Source: Barnesiella sp. (lineage in GTDB: Bacteria > Bacteroidota > Bacteroidia > Bacteroidales > Muribaculaceae). Taken from it: a stretch of 64,000 nt of DNA. The stretch spans positions 23,298-87,297 of the forward strand of contig JAAVEW010000014.1 in assembly GCA_014801075.1 (NCBI GenBank), read 5' to 3'. How positions within the stretch are numbered: position 1 is the stretch's first letter; every line of letters begins with the position of its first letter. Shown one piece after another: positions 1 to 9,400 of the stretch. The notes under the pieces are model-generated. The model was not told the DNA's origin. It did no database searches and was given only the letters and a program-made list of their open reading frames with translations. The position numbers and the translations under genes are program-made.

Positions 1-533
1 TAGCAGGTGATGTCGGGGGTGCGACGGGTCACAATCTTGCCGAGGTGGTGCTGGGTGATGATTTCGATGGCGAAGTGGTGCTCGAAGATGTCGATGTTGG
101 GATGCTCGCGCACTCGCTGTATAAGGCTCTGCTGTATCTCGTAGCCGGTGTTGTCGGCGTGGTGGAGAATGCGGAACTCGCTGTGGCCACCCTCGCGGTG
201 GAGGTCGAAGCTGCCGTCGTCGCGGCGGTCGAAGTCAACGCCCCAGCGCAGCAGTTCGCGTATCTGTTCGGGAGCGCCCTCCACTACCTTTCTCACGGCC
301 TCGGGGTCGCTGAGATAGTCGCCGGCTATCATCGTGTCCTCGATATGCTTTTCAAAGTTGTCAACCTCAAGATTGGTGACCGAAGCCACACCACCCTGTG
401 CAAGAGCCGTATTGGCCTCGTCGAGAGTGGTCTTGCATATAAGGGCCACACGCGCGGTCTCGGCTACTTTGAGAGCGAAGCTCATACCTGCTATGCCTCC
501 GCCTATTACCAGATAATCATATTCGTATGTCAT
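1..533 (-). CDS. nadB: L-aspartate oxidase NadB (N-terminal part, cut by the window edge)
   Basis: This flavoenzyme oxidises L-aspartate to iminoaspartate, the first step of de novo NAD synthesis; NadA, encoded at 58296-59264, uses the product. Only the first 177 codons are in the window and the gene runs off the left end. Residues 9-17 (VIGGGIAGM) form the FAD dinucleotide-binding loop. ALAQGGVAS (residues 43-51) and LHREGGHSEFRILHHAD (111-127) are conserved blocks; the second points to NadB rather than to the related fumarate reductase flavoproteins. The start is an ATG at 533. A TAATTTTG box on the minus strand (558-551) could be its promoter, with a very short leader, but I see no clear -33 element. 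It is transcribed divergently from the FG-GAP gene at 1348. Confidence 0.9.
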   Translation of the reverse strand, partial: MTYEYDYLVIGGGIAGMSFALKVAETARVALICKTTLDEANTALAQGGVASVTNLEVDNFEKHIEDTMIAGDYLSDPEAVRKVVEGAPEQIRELLRWGVDFDRRDDGSFDLHREGGHSEFRILHHADNTGYEIQQSLIQRVREHPNIDIFEHHFAIEIITQHHLGKIVTRRTPDITC

Positions 534-690
534 GGCTATGTATTTGCAAGCAAAATTAGTATAATTAATTTATAATTCATAAAAGATATTCCACAATTTT
601 ATATCCCGGCAACACCTTTCCCCAAGCAGGCAGCCGCAGGAGAGTGCAAAGCGGCAGGAGAGGCAATACTATAGTATAGGATGAAGTAAA

Positions 691-835
691 GGACGAGTCG
701 GACCAGTCAGACCAGTCGGACCAGTCGGACAGGTCGGAACTCCCCGACAAATAGGGCCGCTAAGACCGACAGGGCTTCTCCGACTCGTCCGACCTGTCCG
801 ACTGGTCCGACTGGTCCGACTGGTCCGACTCGTCC
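691..835. repeat. 48-bp inverted repeat made of phased 9-mers
   Basis: The left arm 691-738 and right arm 788-835 are reverse complements at 47 of 48 positions, with a 49-nt loop. Each arm is itself a run of a 9-nt unit (GTCCGACTG and close variants on the right arm). The transcript could fold into a very stable hairpin on either strand. The right arm is followed by three CGTCCTCCCC/CTGTCCTCCCC units. Confidence 0.9.
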
Positions 836-1066
836 TCCCCGACCTGTCCTCCCCGACCTGTCCTCCCCGCCTCCCCGGCCATTGACCGATTTATATCCTT
901 ATTCCCGCCATTATAGAATCCATCCCGCAGAAAATAAAAAATATGAGCGGAAATCAGGAAAATTTCCGCAAATGTTTCAAAAAATTCCCCATCTCTTACT
1001 GACGTAATCGTTGCATACGCCGCCCGGAATATGACGTTTTTGTCGGAAAATTTGGCGTAATGCTCA

Positions 1067-1097
1067 TTGCAAATAGCGCCCCGCGTGCCTACCTTTG
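1067..1097 (+). promoter_or_regulatory. Bacteroidota promoter of the first FG-GAP gene
   Basis: TTG at 1067-1069 and TACCTTTG at 1090-1097 are 20 nt apart, which fits the Bacteroides -33/-7 consensus. It would give a leader of about 245 nt before the ATG at 1348. Confidence 0.6.
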
Positions 1098-1193
1098 CAA
1101 TGTCGCTATTCGGCTCAACGCCTTAATATATACACGTTTACAGAGCCGAAAAGCCGCCATGACCAATCGAAAAACTTTTTCTATATAATATAT

Positions 1194-1328
1194 AGTAACT
1201 TCTTCTATAATACATAGTAACCTCAACAAATAATATATAGTAACTTTTTCATAGACGCGCCGCCCTGTCGGCACATATATAGTAACTTTAACTCTCAACT
1301 ATAATAACTTTAACCTGATTTATTAACT
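1194..1328 (+). repeat. Six phased AGTAACTT-like repeats in the 5' leader
   Basis: AGTAAC(T/C) occurs at 1194, 1216, 1239 and 1281, and related AATAACT and ATTAACT occur at 1303 and 1322. The spacings are 22, 23, 42, 22 and 19 nt, so close to two helical turns with one position skipped. Copies 1 to 4 are preceded by ATATAT or ATACAT. Confidence 0.75.
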
Positions 1329-1347
1329 TTCACCTGACGTTTATTAC

Positions 1348-3471
1348 ATGAAAAATTTTACCAAATCACTCATGGTTCTTGCAGCGGCTTCGACCGCTAT
1401 CAACGCAGGCGCACAGGCTACATGGACTGTTGACCCCGCAAGTAAAGACTTCTTCCGCTCGGAACGTTCAGCTCCCGTCGTTGCCGACTTCAACAACGAC
1501 GACCGCCTCGACATCTACGACTCCGGCAACGGCAAGATTGAAAAATTCGGCAACGTGCAAGGCTTCTGGTTCCAGCTCACCTCGTCGATGTATTACAACA
1601 ACGGCGACGGCACATGGACCATCGACGGCATCGACTCCGCTCCCACCGGCAACCTGAAAGCCGACGGCGAAACCGAAGAATGGACCTACACCGTGCCCAA
1701 ACACAATATCGCTCCCGCCCGCTTCGGCCACAACGCTACCATCGACTTCAACAACGACGGCCTCATTGACCTCCTCATCGTGGGCGAGATGCACGGCGAC
1801 GACCAGATGCACTGGTACGATGCCAACGACCGCAAGATATGGCATAGCGGCGACGGCGCCCCCAACGGCGAGGGCTGGTGGACTATAATGCTCTACAAAA
1901 ACCTCGGCGACGGCCGCTTCGAACGCGTCGACGACTGCAACCTCCCCATCTTCTACGCCGACGACTGCAAGGGCCAAAGCTCATTCATGCGCTCCGTGGC
2001 ATGGGGCGACTATGACCGTGACGGCTATATCGACTTCGCTTTCTCCGGCATAATACCCGAAACCCAGCCCGGCGAACCCTCACGCATGGCTCAGCTCTGG
2101 CGCAATATCGACGGCACCGGCAAGTTCGAGCAGATGAACATTGCCGAGACCCGCGGCGGCTCATGGACCAACGGCGACAAGGATGCCGGAATCGCCCCCC
2201 GCGAACTCGACGGATGGTTCCTCCTCCTCTCGGGTCAGGTAACGATGGTCGATGTCAACAACGACGGCTGGCTCGACCTCATGTTTGAAGGATGGGCCGA
2301 CCAGGTAGGCGACAACGCCTATATCAACGGTTCCAACGCCCGCCTCTACCTCAATCAGGAGGGTAAGAAATTTATCGACGGCACCGACCCCGCCGGCAAT
2401 CTCGCCGGCACGCGCAGCGGCTCTTCGGTGTTCACCGACATTGACGGCGACGGCTACCTCGACTACGTGACTTCGGGCTACTACGACCGCGCCGGCTACA
2501 AAGCCTTCGTCCACTACAACACCGGCGACCCCGAAAACCCCTACGACAATTTCATCGACATGGCCGAATACGGCCTCCCTGCCGGCGAGCGCTACCGCGT
2601 CCACGCCCGTGACTTCGACAACGACGGCTACGTCGACTTCTTCTACGACGGCGACGAGGGCGAACACAAAATCTACAGCTGCTTCGGCGGCCAGAACTAC
2701 GAGGGCTACTCCAACGACCCCGTTATATTCCTCTACGGCGACGCCCGCAACTCGGTGGCCGGTCTCGGCGACTTCAACGGCGACGGTCTCACCGACTTCT
2801 ACCGCACCGGCTGGAACTGGATTCAGGAAAACTTCAACGGCATGAACCTCATCGAAATGTTCGGCCAGGGCGAAACATGGATTCACAACCACATGCTCGT
2901 CATGAACACCACCGACACAGAGGTCATAGCTCCCGAAGCGCCTCAGGGCATCGAGACTTCATTTGACGCAGAGACCAAGACCGTGACCGTGAAATGGAAT
3001 GACACCGACGAACCCGGCATCGGCTACAACGTGGTGATGGTGACCCCCTCGGGTAAAGTCATCTCCAACATCCCCGTCAACCCCGTGACAGGTTTCGTCA
3101 AAGTGGCCGACAACAAGCAGGTCACCGTGCGACCCGGCGTGCAGGAATACACTCTCCCCTGCAACGAAATCGGCAACTACAAACTCGGCGTGCAGGCCGT
3201 AAGCCTCCTCAACGAGAAGTCATCGCCCATCAGCTGGGGTAAGGAAGTCAGCGGCGCGGGCTTAATCGTCAACGATGCCGCCGCCACAGTCAAAGTGACC
3301 GTCAACGGCAACGCCGTGACCGTCAACGCCGACACTGACTCCGAAGTAAAAATCACTGACATGATGGGCCGCACCGTAGCAACCGGTGTCACCAACCACC
3401 CCGTCAGCGTCGAGGCCAACGGCGTGTTCATCGTCACCGCAGCCGGTCAGTCAGTCAAAGTAGTGAAGTAA
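1348..3471 (+). CDS. Secreted FG-GAP/VCBS repeat protein with T9SS tail
   Basis: A 707-residue exported protein of unknown ligand. A signal peptide (about 1-22, ending INAGAQA) is followed by seven calcium-binding FG-GAP/VCBS motifs of the DxNxDGxxD type near residues 47, 134, 221, 301, 364, 425 and 477 (for example DFNNDGLID, DVNNDGWLD, DIDGDGYLD). Seven suggests one integrin-like seven-bladed beta-propeller. A fibronectin-III-like domain follows (about 535-630, with TVTVKWND). The end (about 645-707, with ITDMMGRTVATG and GVFIVTAAGQSVKVVK) resembles a T9SS type A sorting domain, so surface display or release is likely. It is followed by a paralogue at 3831. Fold and export are well supported; the function is not known. 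Confidence 0.88.
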   Translation: MKNFTKSLMVLAAASTAINAGAQATWTVDPASKDFFRSERSAPVVADFNNDDRLDIYDSGNGKIEKFGNVQGFWFQLTSSMYYNNGDGTWTIDGIDSAPTGNLKADGETEEWTYTVPKHNIAPARFGHNATIDFNNDGLIDLLIVGEMHGDDQMHWYDANDRKIWHSGDGAPNGEGWWTIMLYKNLGDGRFERVDDCNLPIFYADDCKGQSSFMRSVAWGDYDRDGYIDFAFSGIIPETQPGEPSRMAQLWRNIDGTGKFEQMNIAETRGGSWTNGDKDAGIAPRELDGWFLLLSGQVTMVDVNNDGWLDLMFEGWADQVGDNAYINGSNARLYLNQEGKKFIDGTDPAGNLAGTRSGSSVFTDIDGDGYLDYVTSGYYDRAGYKAFVHYNTGDPENPYDNFIDMAEYGLPAGERYRVHARDFDNDGYVDFFYDGDEGEHKIYSCFGGQNYEGYSNDPVIFLYGDARNSVAGLGDFNGDGLTDFYRTGWNWIQENFNGMNLIEMFGQGETWIHNHMLVMNTTDTEVIAPEAPQGIETSFDAETKTVTVKWNDTDEPGIGYNVVMVTPSGKVISNIPVNPVTGFVKVADNKQVTVRPGVQEYTLPCNEIGNYKLGVQAVSLLNEKSSPISWGKEVSGAGLIVNDAAATVKVTVNGNAVTVNADTDSEVKITDMMGRTVATGVTNHPVSVEANGVFIVTAAGQSVKVVK

Positions 3472-3492
3472 TAATGTGAATATATAGAACTG

Positions 3493-3524
3493 AATTAGTT
3501 AAATTGTTAATTAGTTAAATTATT
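3493..3524 (+). repeat. 16-nt tandem repeat just after the stop codon
   Basis: AATTAGTTAAATTGTT (3493-3508) and AATTAGTTAAATTATT (3509-3524) differ at one base and lie 21 nt after the stop of the FG-GAP gene. Confidence 0.75.
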
Positions 3525-3576
3525 AATAAGGTTAGACATGACAGGAATGCCTGCTTCGGCAGGTGATTAAAGGGTG

Positions 3577-3614
3577 GAAGAGACTGTGTCGGCTGACACG
3601 GTCTCTTCATTTTT
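3577..3614 (+). terminator. Intrinsic terminator after the first FG-GAP gene
   Basis: GAAGAGACTGTGTC pairs with GACACGGTCTCTTC (3577-3608, one G-U pair, short GGCT loop), followed by ATTTTT. Confidence 0.8.
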
Positions 3615-3665
3615 CCCCGAAACCCGCTGCAGCAGCCCCTTTGAGCAATTTTAACACCCCGCTGC

Positions 3666-3718
3666 TTGCTAATTTGAAACCGTTTTTATATTTTTGCATT
3701 AAAGAGAGCATATTTTTG
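3666..3718 (+). promoter_or_regulatory. Promoter with duplicated -7 box for the second FG-GAP gene
   Basis: TTG (3666-3668), a 20-nt gap and TATTTTTG (3689-3696) fit the Bacteroidota consensus. A second TATTTTTG sits exactly 22 bp downstream (3711-3718), in a partial duplication of the region. The 3472-3830 gap otherwise holds the terminator at 3577 and AT-rich leader sequence. Confidence 0.5.
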
Positions 3719-3830
3719 CAATCAGGCTCCTCTGGAGCATTTATTTCAAATTATGCAGCAAATGTTGCATTACATTTTATATAGATTCACGATTTTTGCA
3801 AAAAGGATTTTTTAACCTAATCATTATAAC

Positions 3831-5999
3831 ATGAAGAATTTTACTAAAAACGCAATGCTCGTTGCAGCTGCTGCAACAGCACTCACTGCCAGCGCTGACG
3901 CCACCTGGCAGATCTATCCCCAATCCGCAGACTTTATCGGAGTACAGGGTGGACGTGGTATCATGGCCGACTTCACCAACAACGGTCACCTCGACATCTA
4001 TTATTCAGGTAACTCTTGGCACAGCACCTATGACCACAAAGGTCTCTGGTCATGGCAGTGTTCTTCCGGCATGATTATCAACAACGGCGATGGAACCTAC
4101 TCTGAGGATAGAATTACAACAGCCCCCAACGGTACATTTGACGAAAATGACCTTGACGACGAAGGCAACCCCAAAGAATGGTGGAGCTACATCGAACCCA
4201 AGCACGGTATCGCTCCCACAAAATGGGCTCACTACGCTACTGTCGACTTCAACAACGACGGCCTCGTTGACCTCCTCGTGTCAGGTATCGCCAACGGCGA
4301 CGACTACGCCGGTTTCCGTGACAAAATCCCCCAGAACGGTCGCCTCGACCTCGGTGACAACAAGTGGGCGGTAACCGTTCTTTATAAGAATGTAGGCGAC
4401 GGCCGCTTCGAAGTAGTTGAAAACTGCAACCTCCCCATCGTTGTAGCCGACGATAACAATGGCGAGAGCATGTTCATGAAAACTGTAGCATGGGGTGACT
4501 ATGATCACGACGGCTATGTTGACTTCGCATTCTCAGGCCTCAAGAAGGATAACGAACCCGGCGAACCCGGCCGTGTAGCCCAGCTCTGGCGCAATATCGA
4601 CGGTACCGGTCAGTTCGAGCAGATGAATATCGCCGAAACCTGGGGTGGCACATGGACCAACGCCGTTACCGAGGGCGAAGGTGACGAAAAAGTTGAAGTT
4701 ATCCCCTCACGCGAGCTCGAAGGCTGGTTCCTCCTCCTCTCAGGCAACGTTACTATGGCCGACATCAACAACGACGGCTGGCTCGACCTCGTGTTCGACG
4801 GCTGGTGCGATAAAGTTAGCGACGGCATCTACGAAGGCGGTTCCAACGGCCGCGTTTACCTCAACCAGGAAGGCAAGAAATTTATCGACGTAACCGACCG
4901 CACAGGTGCTTTCTACCTTACCCGCGGCGGCAACACTCAGTTGGCCGACTTCGACGGCGACGGCTACCTCGACCTTATCAACGCCGGCTACGGTGACCAC
5001 AATCTCGGCTGGAAGACTCTCCTCTTCTACAACAACAACAGCATGGGTGATATTAACCCCGAGGAGACTTTCGACTATGGCAACCCTATGGGTTCTGCCG
5101 GTCTGCCCGACGAAGAGACTATGTCTCTCGTAGTCCGCGACTTCGACGGTGACGATGTCCTCGATATCCTCTACGTAGGCAAGCAGGACGGCGCTGTCTA
5201 CTATGGTGACTTCAGCGGCAACTTCAACCGCTCCGCCAACTTCGCAATCCGCGGCTTCGACGCCAGAGATGGCCACGAATGTTTCGGTGACCTTACCGGC
5301 AACGGTCTCGTTGACCGCTTCCAGACCGGTTACAGCTGGCTCCACGACAACGCTGAGATGGACGGTGTAGACTACCGCGGAATGCTCAACGGCGGTGGCG
5401 ACTGGGCTTGGGCTCGCTGGCTCTGGCACAACACTACCGATATTGAAATCGAAGCTCCCGACACTCCCGCCAACGTAACTGCTGCTATCGATGAAGAAGC
5501 TAAAACCATCACTGTTAAATGGGAAGACGCCGACAACCTCAACTGCGCTTACAACGTCGTTGTAGTGACTCCCTCAGGCAAAGTCATCGCCAACCTCCCC
5601 GTTGACCCCGTGACCGGCTTCATCAAAGTAGCTGAGAACAAAAACATCGCAATCCGTCCCTACGTTAATGAATACACCCTCCCCTACAATGAAGCAGGTC
5701 TCTACAAAGTCGGTGTTCAGACTGTAAGCCTCAACAACGAAAAGGCTTCAGCTATCAACTGGGCTCCCGAACTCAGCGGCGTAGGCACTATCACAAGCGA
5801 CATCGCCAACACTACTGTCAAAGTTACCGTCAACGGCAACACTATCGTAGCCAACGCCGACGCTAACGCTGACGTCAAAGTAGTAGACATGATGGGCCGC
5901 ACCATCGCAACCGGTGTCACCAACACCCCCATCAACGTTGAAGCCAACGGCGTACTCATCGTAACTGCCGCCGGCCAGTCAGTAAAAGTAGTGAAATAA
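3831..5999 (+). CDS. Secreted FG-GAP/VCBS repeat protein with T9SS tail (paralogue)
   Basis: A 722-residue paralogue of the preceding gene with the same architecture: signal peptide (about 1-22), seven FG-GAP-like motifs (DFTNNGHLD, DFNNDGLVD, DYDHDGYVD, DINNDGWLD, DFDGDGYLD, DFDGDDVLD, DLTGNGLVD), a fibronectin-III-like domain and the same T9SS tail ending GQSVKVVK. The first and last motifs have lost some calcium ligands. The linker between motifs 3 and 4 is longer and acidic (EGEGDEKVEV). The two genes have separate promoters and each is followed by its own stem-loop, so they need not be co-expressed. Synonymous codons differ visibly between the copies (more T-ending codons here), so the duplication is not recent. 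Confidence 0.88.
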   Translation: MKNFTKNAMLVAAAATALTASADATWQIYPQSADFIGVQGGRGIMADFTNNGHLDIYYSGNSWHSTYDHKGLWSWQCSSGMIINNGDGTYSEDRITTAPNGTFDENDLDDEGNPKEWWSYIEPKHGIAPTKWAHYATVDFNNDGLVDLLVSGIANGDDYAGFRDKIPQNGRLDLGDNKWAVTVLYKNVGDGRFEVVENCNLPIVVADDNNGESMFMKTVAWGDYDHDGYVDFAFSGLKKDNEPGEPGRVAQLWRNIDGTGQFEQMNIAETWGGTWTNAVTEGEGDEKVEVIPSRELEGWFLLLSGNVTMADINNDGWLDLVFDGWCDKVSDGIYEGGSNGRVYLNQEGKKFIDVTDRTGAFYLTRGGNTQLADFDGDGYLDLINAGYGDHNLGWKTLLFYNNNSMGDINPEETFDYGNPMGSAGLPDEETMSLVVRDFDGDDVLDILYVGKQDGAVYYGDFSGNFNRSANFAIRGFDARDGHECFGDLTGNGLVDRFQTGYSWLHDNAEMDGVDYRGMLNGGGDWAWARWLWHNTTDIEIEAPDTPANVTAAIDEEAKTITVKWEDADNLNCAYNVVVVTPSGKVIANLPVDPVTGFIKVAENKNIAIRPYVNEYTLPYNEAGLYKVGVQTVSLNNEKASAINWAPELSGVGTITSDIANTTVKVTVNGNTIVANADANADVKVVDMMGRTIATGVTNTPINVEANGVLIVTAAGQSVKVVK

Positions 6000-6023
6000 T
6001 CACCTTTCACACAACAATACCCC

Positions 6024-6056
6024 GCAGGGCTGTGACGGAGACCGTCACAGCCCTGC
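6024..6056 (+). terminator. Stem-loop after the second FG-GAP gene
   Basis: A perfect 15-bp stem (GCAGGGCTGTGACGG, 6024-6038, with 6042-6056) has a three-base loop. It lies 24 nt after the stop. There is no U-tract, so it may stabilise the 3' end rather than terminate. Confidence 0.6.
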
Positions 6057-6074
6057 CTGCATTATGGAGAATCG

Positions 6075-6200
6075 TGGCGCAACGTGGTGGGGCCGTCCCC
6101 GGCCGCACACAAAAACACACAAAAAACAAACCACAAAAACCCCGAAGTATCAACAAAGCCTCTAAGGTGCGGCCGAGGACGGCCCCACCACGTTGCGCCA
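6075..6200. repeat. Dispersed inverted-repeat element, copy 1
   Basis: Arms 6075-6108 and 6167-6200 are reverse complements at 33 of 34 positions around a 58-nt loop. The inner part of the arms (GTGGTGGGGCCGTCC, then CGGCCGCAC) is shared with copies 2 and 3. The loop reads AGAGGC on the minus strand, so this copy is in the reverse orientation compared with copy 3. Confidence 0.9.
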
Positions 6201-6300
6201 TGTGGCGGGGGTCTCCTGACCCGCGCTCAATACCAGTGCTCGCTCAATTCCCACGCCTGATTGAGATAAATGAGCGCGGGTCAGGAGACCCCCGCCACAT
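6200..6300. repeat. Perfect 30-bp inverted repeat abutting the element
   Basis: 6200-6229 and 6271-6300 are exact reverse complements (30 of 30) with a 41-nt loop. The outer end reads ATGTGGCGGGGGTCTCCTGA. Part of the arm (GACCCCCGCCAC) recurs beside copy 3 of the dispersed element (about 13855-13866), so the two repeat types appear to travel together. Confidence 0.9.
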
Positions 6301-6324
6301 ACCCCGCCACACTCCCCCCGCCTA

Positions 6325-6355
6325 ATTATGAATTGTGAATTGTGAATTATGAATT
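6325..6355 (+). repeat. AT-rich tandem 9-mer repeat
   Basis: Four successive units of the type TATGAATTG, TGAATTG, TGAATTA and TGAATTG lie between the inverted repeats and the promoter. Confidence 0.7.
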
Positions 6356-6365
6356 GACCTAATTT

Positions 6366-6397
6366 TTTGCATCGTAGCAAAAAAATTGGTAAATTTG
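6366..6397 (+). promoter_or_regulatory. Promoter of the DUF2723-deacetylase-queG group
   Basis: TTTG (6366-6369), a 20-nt gap and TAAATTTG (6390-6397) match the Bacteroidota consensus and lie about 75 nt before the ATG at 6473. Confidence 0.65.
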
Positions 6398-6472
6398 TCG
6401 ATTGACACTACAATCGCTTTGTTGTAGGCTACTTTTTACTTGACATTACAAATTAACTGATTTATACCGCTT

Positions 6473-9400
6473 ATGGGTATTGCCAACACTGCCCCCGCCA
6501 CCGGGGTTAACACCGAGCGACCGCTTTACGGTTACCGGACTTACAATATCATAAACAATGCCGCGGGCTGGATATGCTTCCTCATTGCCGCCGTCACCTA
6601 CATGCTGACGCTCGAACCCACGGCCAGTTTCTGGGATTGCCCCGAATTCATATCGCAGGGCGCCAAACTTGAAGTGGGCCACCCGCCGGGCAACCCTATC
6701 TTCATCCTCGCCGCCCGCTTCTTCATCAACTTCGCCGGTGGCAACGTGTCACACTATGCCATCGCCGTCAACGCCATGTCGGGATTGCTCAGTGCAGCCA
6801 CCATACTGCTGCTGTTCTGGACAATAACCCACCTTGTGCGCCGACTTATGGTAGGGCGTTCGCAGCAGGCGCTTACGCTCTCGCAACTGCTCACCGTGAT
6901 GGGCGCCGGAGTGTGCGGCGCGCTCGTCTACACCTGGAGCGACACCTTCTGGTTCTCAGCCGTCGAGGGTGAGGTCTACGCCTTCTCCTCATTCTGTACC
7001 GCCCTGGTATTCTGGCTAATACTCAAGTGGGACAATCGCGCCGACGAGCCCCACGCCGACCGTTACCTCATCCTCGTGGCCTACGTCATAGGCGTGTCAA
7101 TCGGCGTCCACCTGCTCAACCTCCTCACCATCCCCGCCCTCGGCCTCATCATCTACTACCGCAAGGCCGACAGCATGAGCAAAAGCCCCGCCATCGTCAA
7201 GACCGCCACATGGCTCATGTGGGCCGTCGCCGCAGGCATAGCCGTCATCACCGTCGTGCTGCTCGCCACAGGCTACTACGCCCCGGCGCTGCTCGCCCTG
7301 TGTGTCTGCTCCATGTGCTGGTTCTACCGCGGCTCGCTTATGTTCAAGTATTCGATACTGACGCTCATGCTCTCATTCGTGGTAGTGGCGCTGATACTCT
7401 ACGGCCTCGTGCCCGGTTTCATCGAGATAGCCCAGTACTTTGAACTCTTCTGCGTCAACAAGCTCGGCATGAGCTACAATATAGGCGTGCTGCTCTACGC
7501 CGTGATACTTCTCGGCGTGCTCGCATGGTGCGTCAGCGCCCTCTACCGCCAGAAGTCGCGCCGTCAGATACAGTGGTCGTTCCTACTCTCCGTTGTGCTC
7601 TCGGGCATCCCCTTCATAGGCAGCTCGGCACTCGTGCCCGTAGTGCTCATCGGAGCGCTCGCCGGCTACCTCTTCCTTGCCCGCCGCCTCTCGGTGCGCT
7701 TCCTGACGCTCACCGCCCTCAGCATTCTGGTCATATTCATCGGCTACACCTCCTACACGCTGCTGCTCGTGCGCGCGTCGGCCCAGCCTCCCATGAACCA
7801 GAACGCCCCCGACAACGTGTTCACCCTCTCATCTTACCTCAACCGCGAGCAGTATGGCGACACCCCGATCTTCTACGGCCCCGCCTTCACCTCCTCGCCC
7901 GAGTACACCATCATCTACGACGAGACCGGCAACCCCATGCAGGAACTCCGCAGCACCAACGATAAGTCACAGTATGCCAAGGTTGTAAAGACCGACTCGC
8001 TGCAGCCCGACCAATACGTCGAGACCGAGCCGCGCCTCAAGCCCCGCTACGTGCCCAACATGGTGTTCCCCCGCCTCTACTCCCAGAATCCCGGCCACCC
8101 GCAGGGCTACCTCTCATGGATAGGCGAGACTATGGAATCGCTGCCCAAGGAGAAAGTCACCGTCTACTACGACGAGGATGGCGAGGTGTTCTCAATCCCC
8201 GGCAACGACCTGCGCGAGGAAGTGGCCGTGCCCACCTTCGAGCAGAATCTCCGCTACTTCTTTGACTATCAGCTCAACTACATGTACTGGCGCTACTTCC
8301 TCTGGAACTTCTCCGGCCGCCAGAACGACCTCCAGGGCCAGGGCGAGATGAACCGCGGCAACTGGATTACCGGTATCCCCTTCTTCGACAATCCCCGCCT
8401 CGGCGACCAGTCGCTCCTCCCCCCCGACCAGGGCAGCGCCAACAAGGGCCACAACGTGTTCTACATGCTCCCGCTGCTGATGGGTCTGCTCGGCATCGCC
8501 GCCCAGCTCGTGCGCGGCAAGGAGGGCATATGCCAGTTCTGGGTAGTGTTCATATTCTTCTTCATGACAGGTATCGCCATCGTGCTCTACCTCAACCAGC
8601 CCCCGATGCAGGTGCGTGAGCGCGACTACGCCTACGCCGGCTCCTTCTACGCCTTCTCGATATGGGTGGGCATGGGTGTCTACGGCCTATGGCTCCTCGT
8701 GCGTTGGCTCTTCGGCAAGAAGAGAAATGCCAAGGGGGCACGCCTCGCAGGCGCCGCCGTGGCTTGCGTGGCGGCTGTGCTCGTGCCGCTGCAGATGGTA
8801 TCGCAGACCTGGGACGACCACGACCGCTCAGGCCGCTACACCACCCGCGACTTCGGTATGAACTACCTCGCATCGCTCGACGAGAACGCCATCATATTCA
8901 CCAACGGCGACAACGACACCTTCCCCCTCTGGTACGCCCAGGAGGTTGAAGGCTACCGCACCGACGTGCGCGTGGTCAACCTCTCCTACCTGACCACCGA
9001 CTGGTATGCCAACCACCAGAAACTCCCCTCATACAACGCTCCGGCCATCGACTTCCAGGCCCAGCCCGAGGACTACGCCTACGACCGCATGCAGTCAGTC
9101 TACGTCTTTGACAACGCCGACGGCCAGTATCTCGACGTATTCTCGGCCCTCAACGACCTCTACGTCAACCCCGCGGCCGAAATCAACGGCATCCGCGCCC
9201 TCGGCTACCCCCGCATGTATATTCCCGTCGACATCGACGAGGCCGTAAAGGCAGGCGTGATAAGCGCCGACGAAGCCGCCGCTGCCGACGACTATATCAG
9301 CGTAGACTGGTCGAAGAAACGCATGGCATCGCTCGGCGACCTCCTGTCGCTCGACATGATAGCTCACGGCGCCGCCGACGGCTGGAAACGACCCGCCTAC

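Larger units (their letters stand above)
534..1347. other. 814-bp divergent intergenic region
   Basis: There is no credible gene between nadB (minus) and the FG-GAP protein gene (plus). The gap holds a long inverted repeat built from short phased repeats (691-835), a CT-rich stretch (about 831-880), a Bacteroidota promoter (1067-1097) and a leader of about 250 nt with six copies of an AGTAACTT-like motif (1194-1328). A minus-strand reading frame across the leader encodes repeated KVTIYY, which is just the DNA repeat read in frame, so I do not call it a gene. Confidence 0.7.
6000..6472. other. 473-bp intergenic region with stacked inverted repeats
   Basis: No gene seen. In order it holds a terminator-like stem (6024-6056), a dispersed ~125-bp inverted-repeat element (6075-6200), a perfect 30-bp inverted repeat that abuts it (6200-6300), an AT-rich tandem repeat of GAATTGT/GAATTAT units (6325-6355) and the promoter of the DUF2723 gene (6366-6397). 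Confidence 0.75.

Noticed and set aside
1089-1298. Small minus-strand protein with KVTIYY repeats
   Set aside because: The peptide repeats are the leader DNA repeats read in frame; the start and composition are not gene-like.
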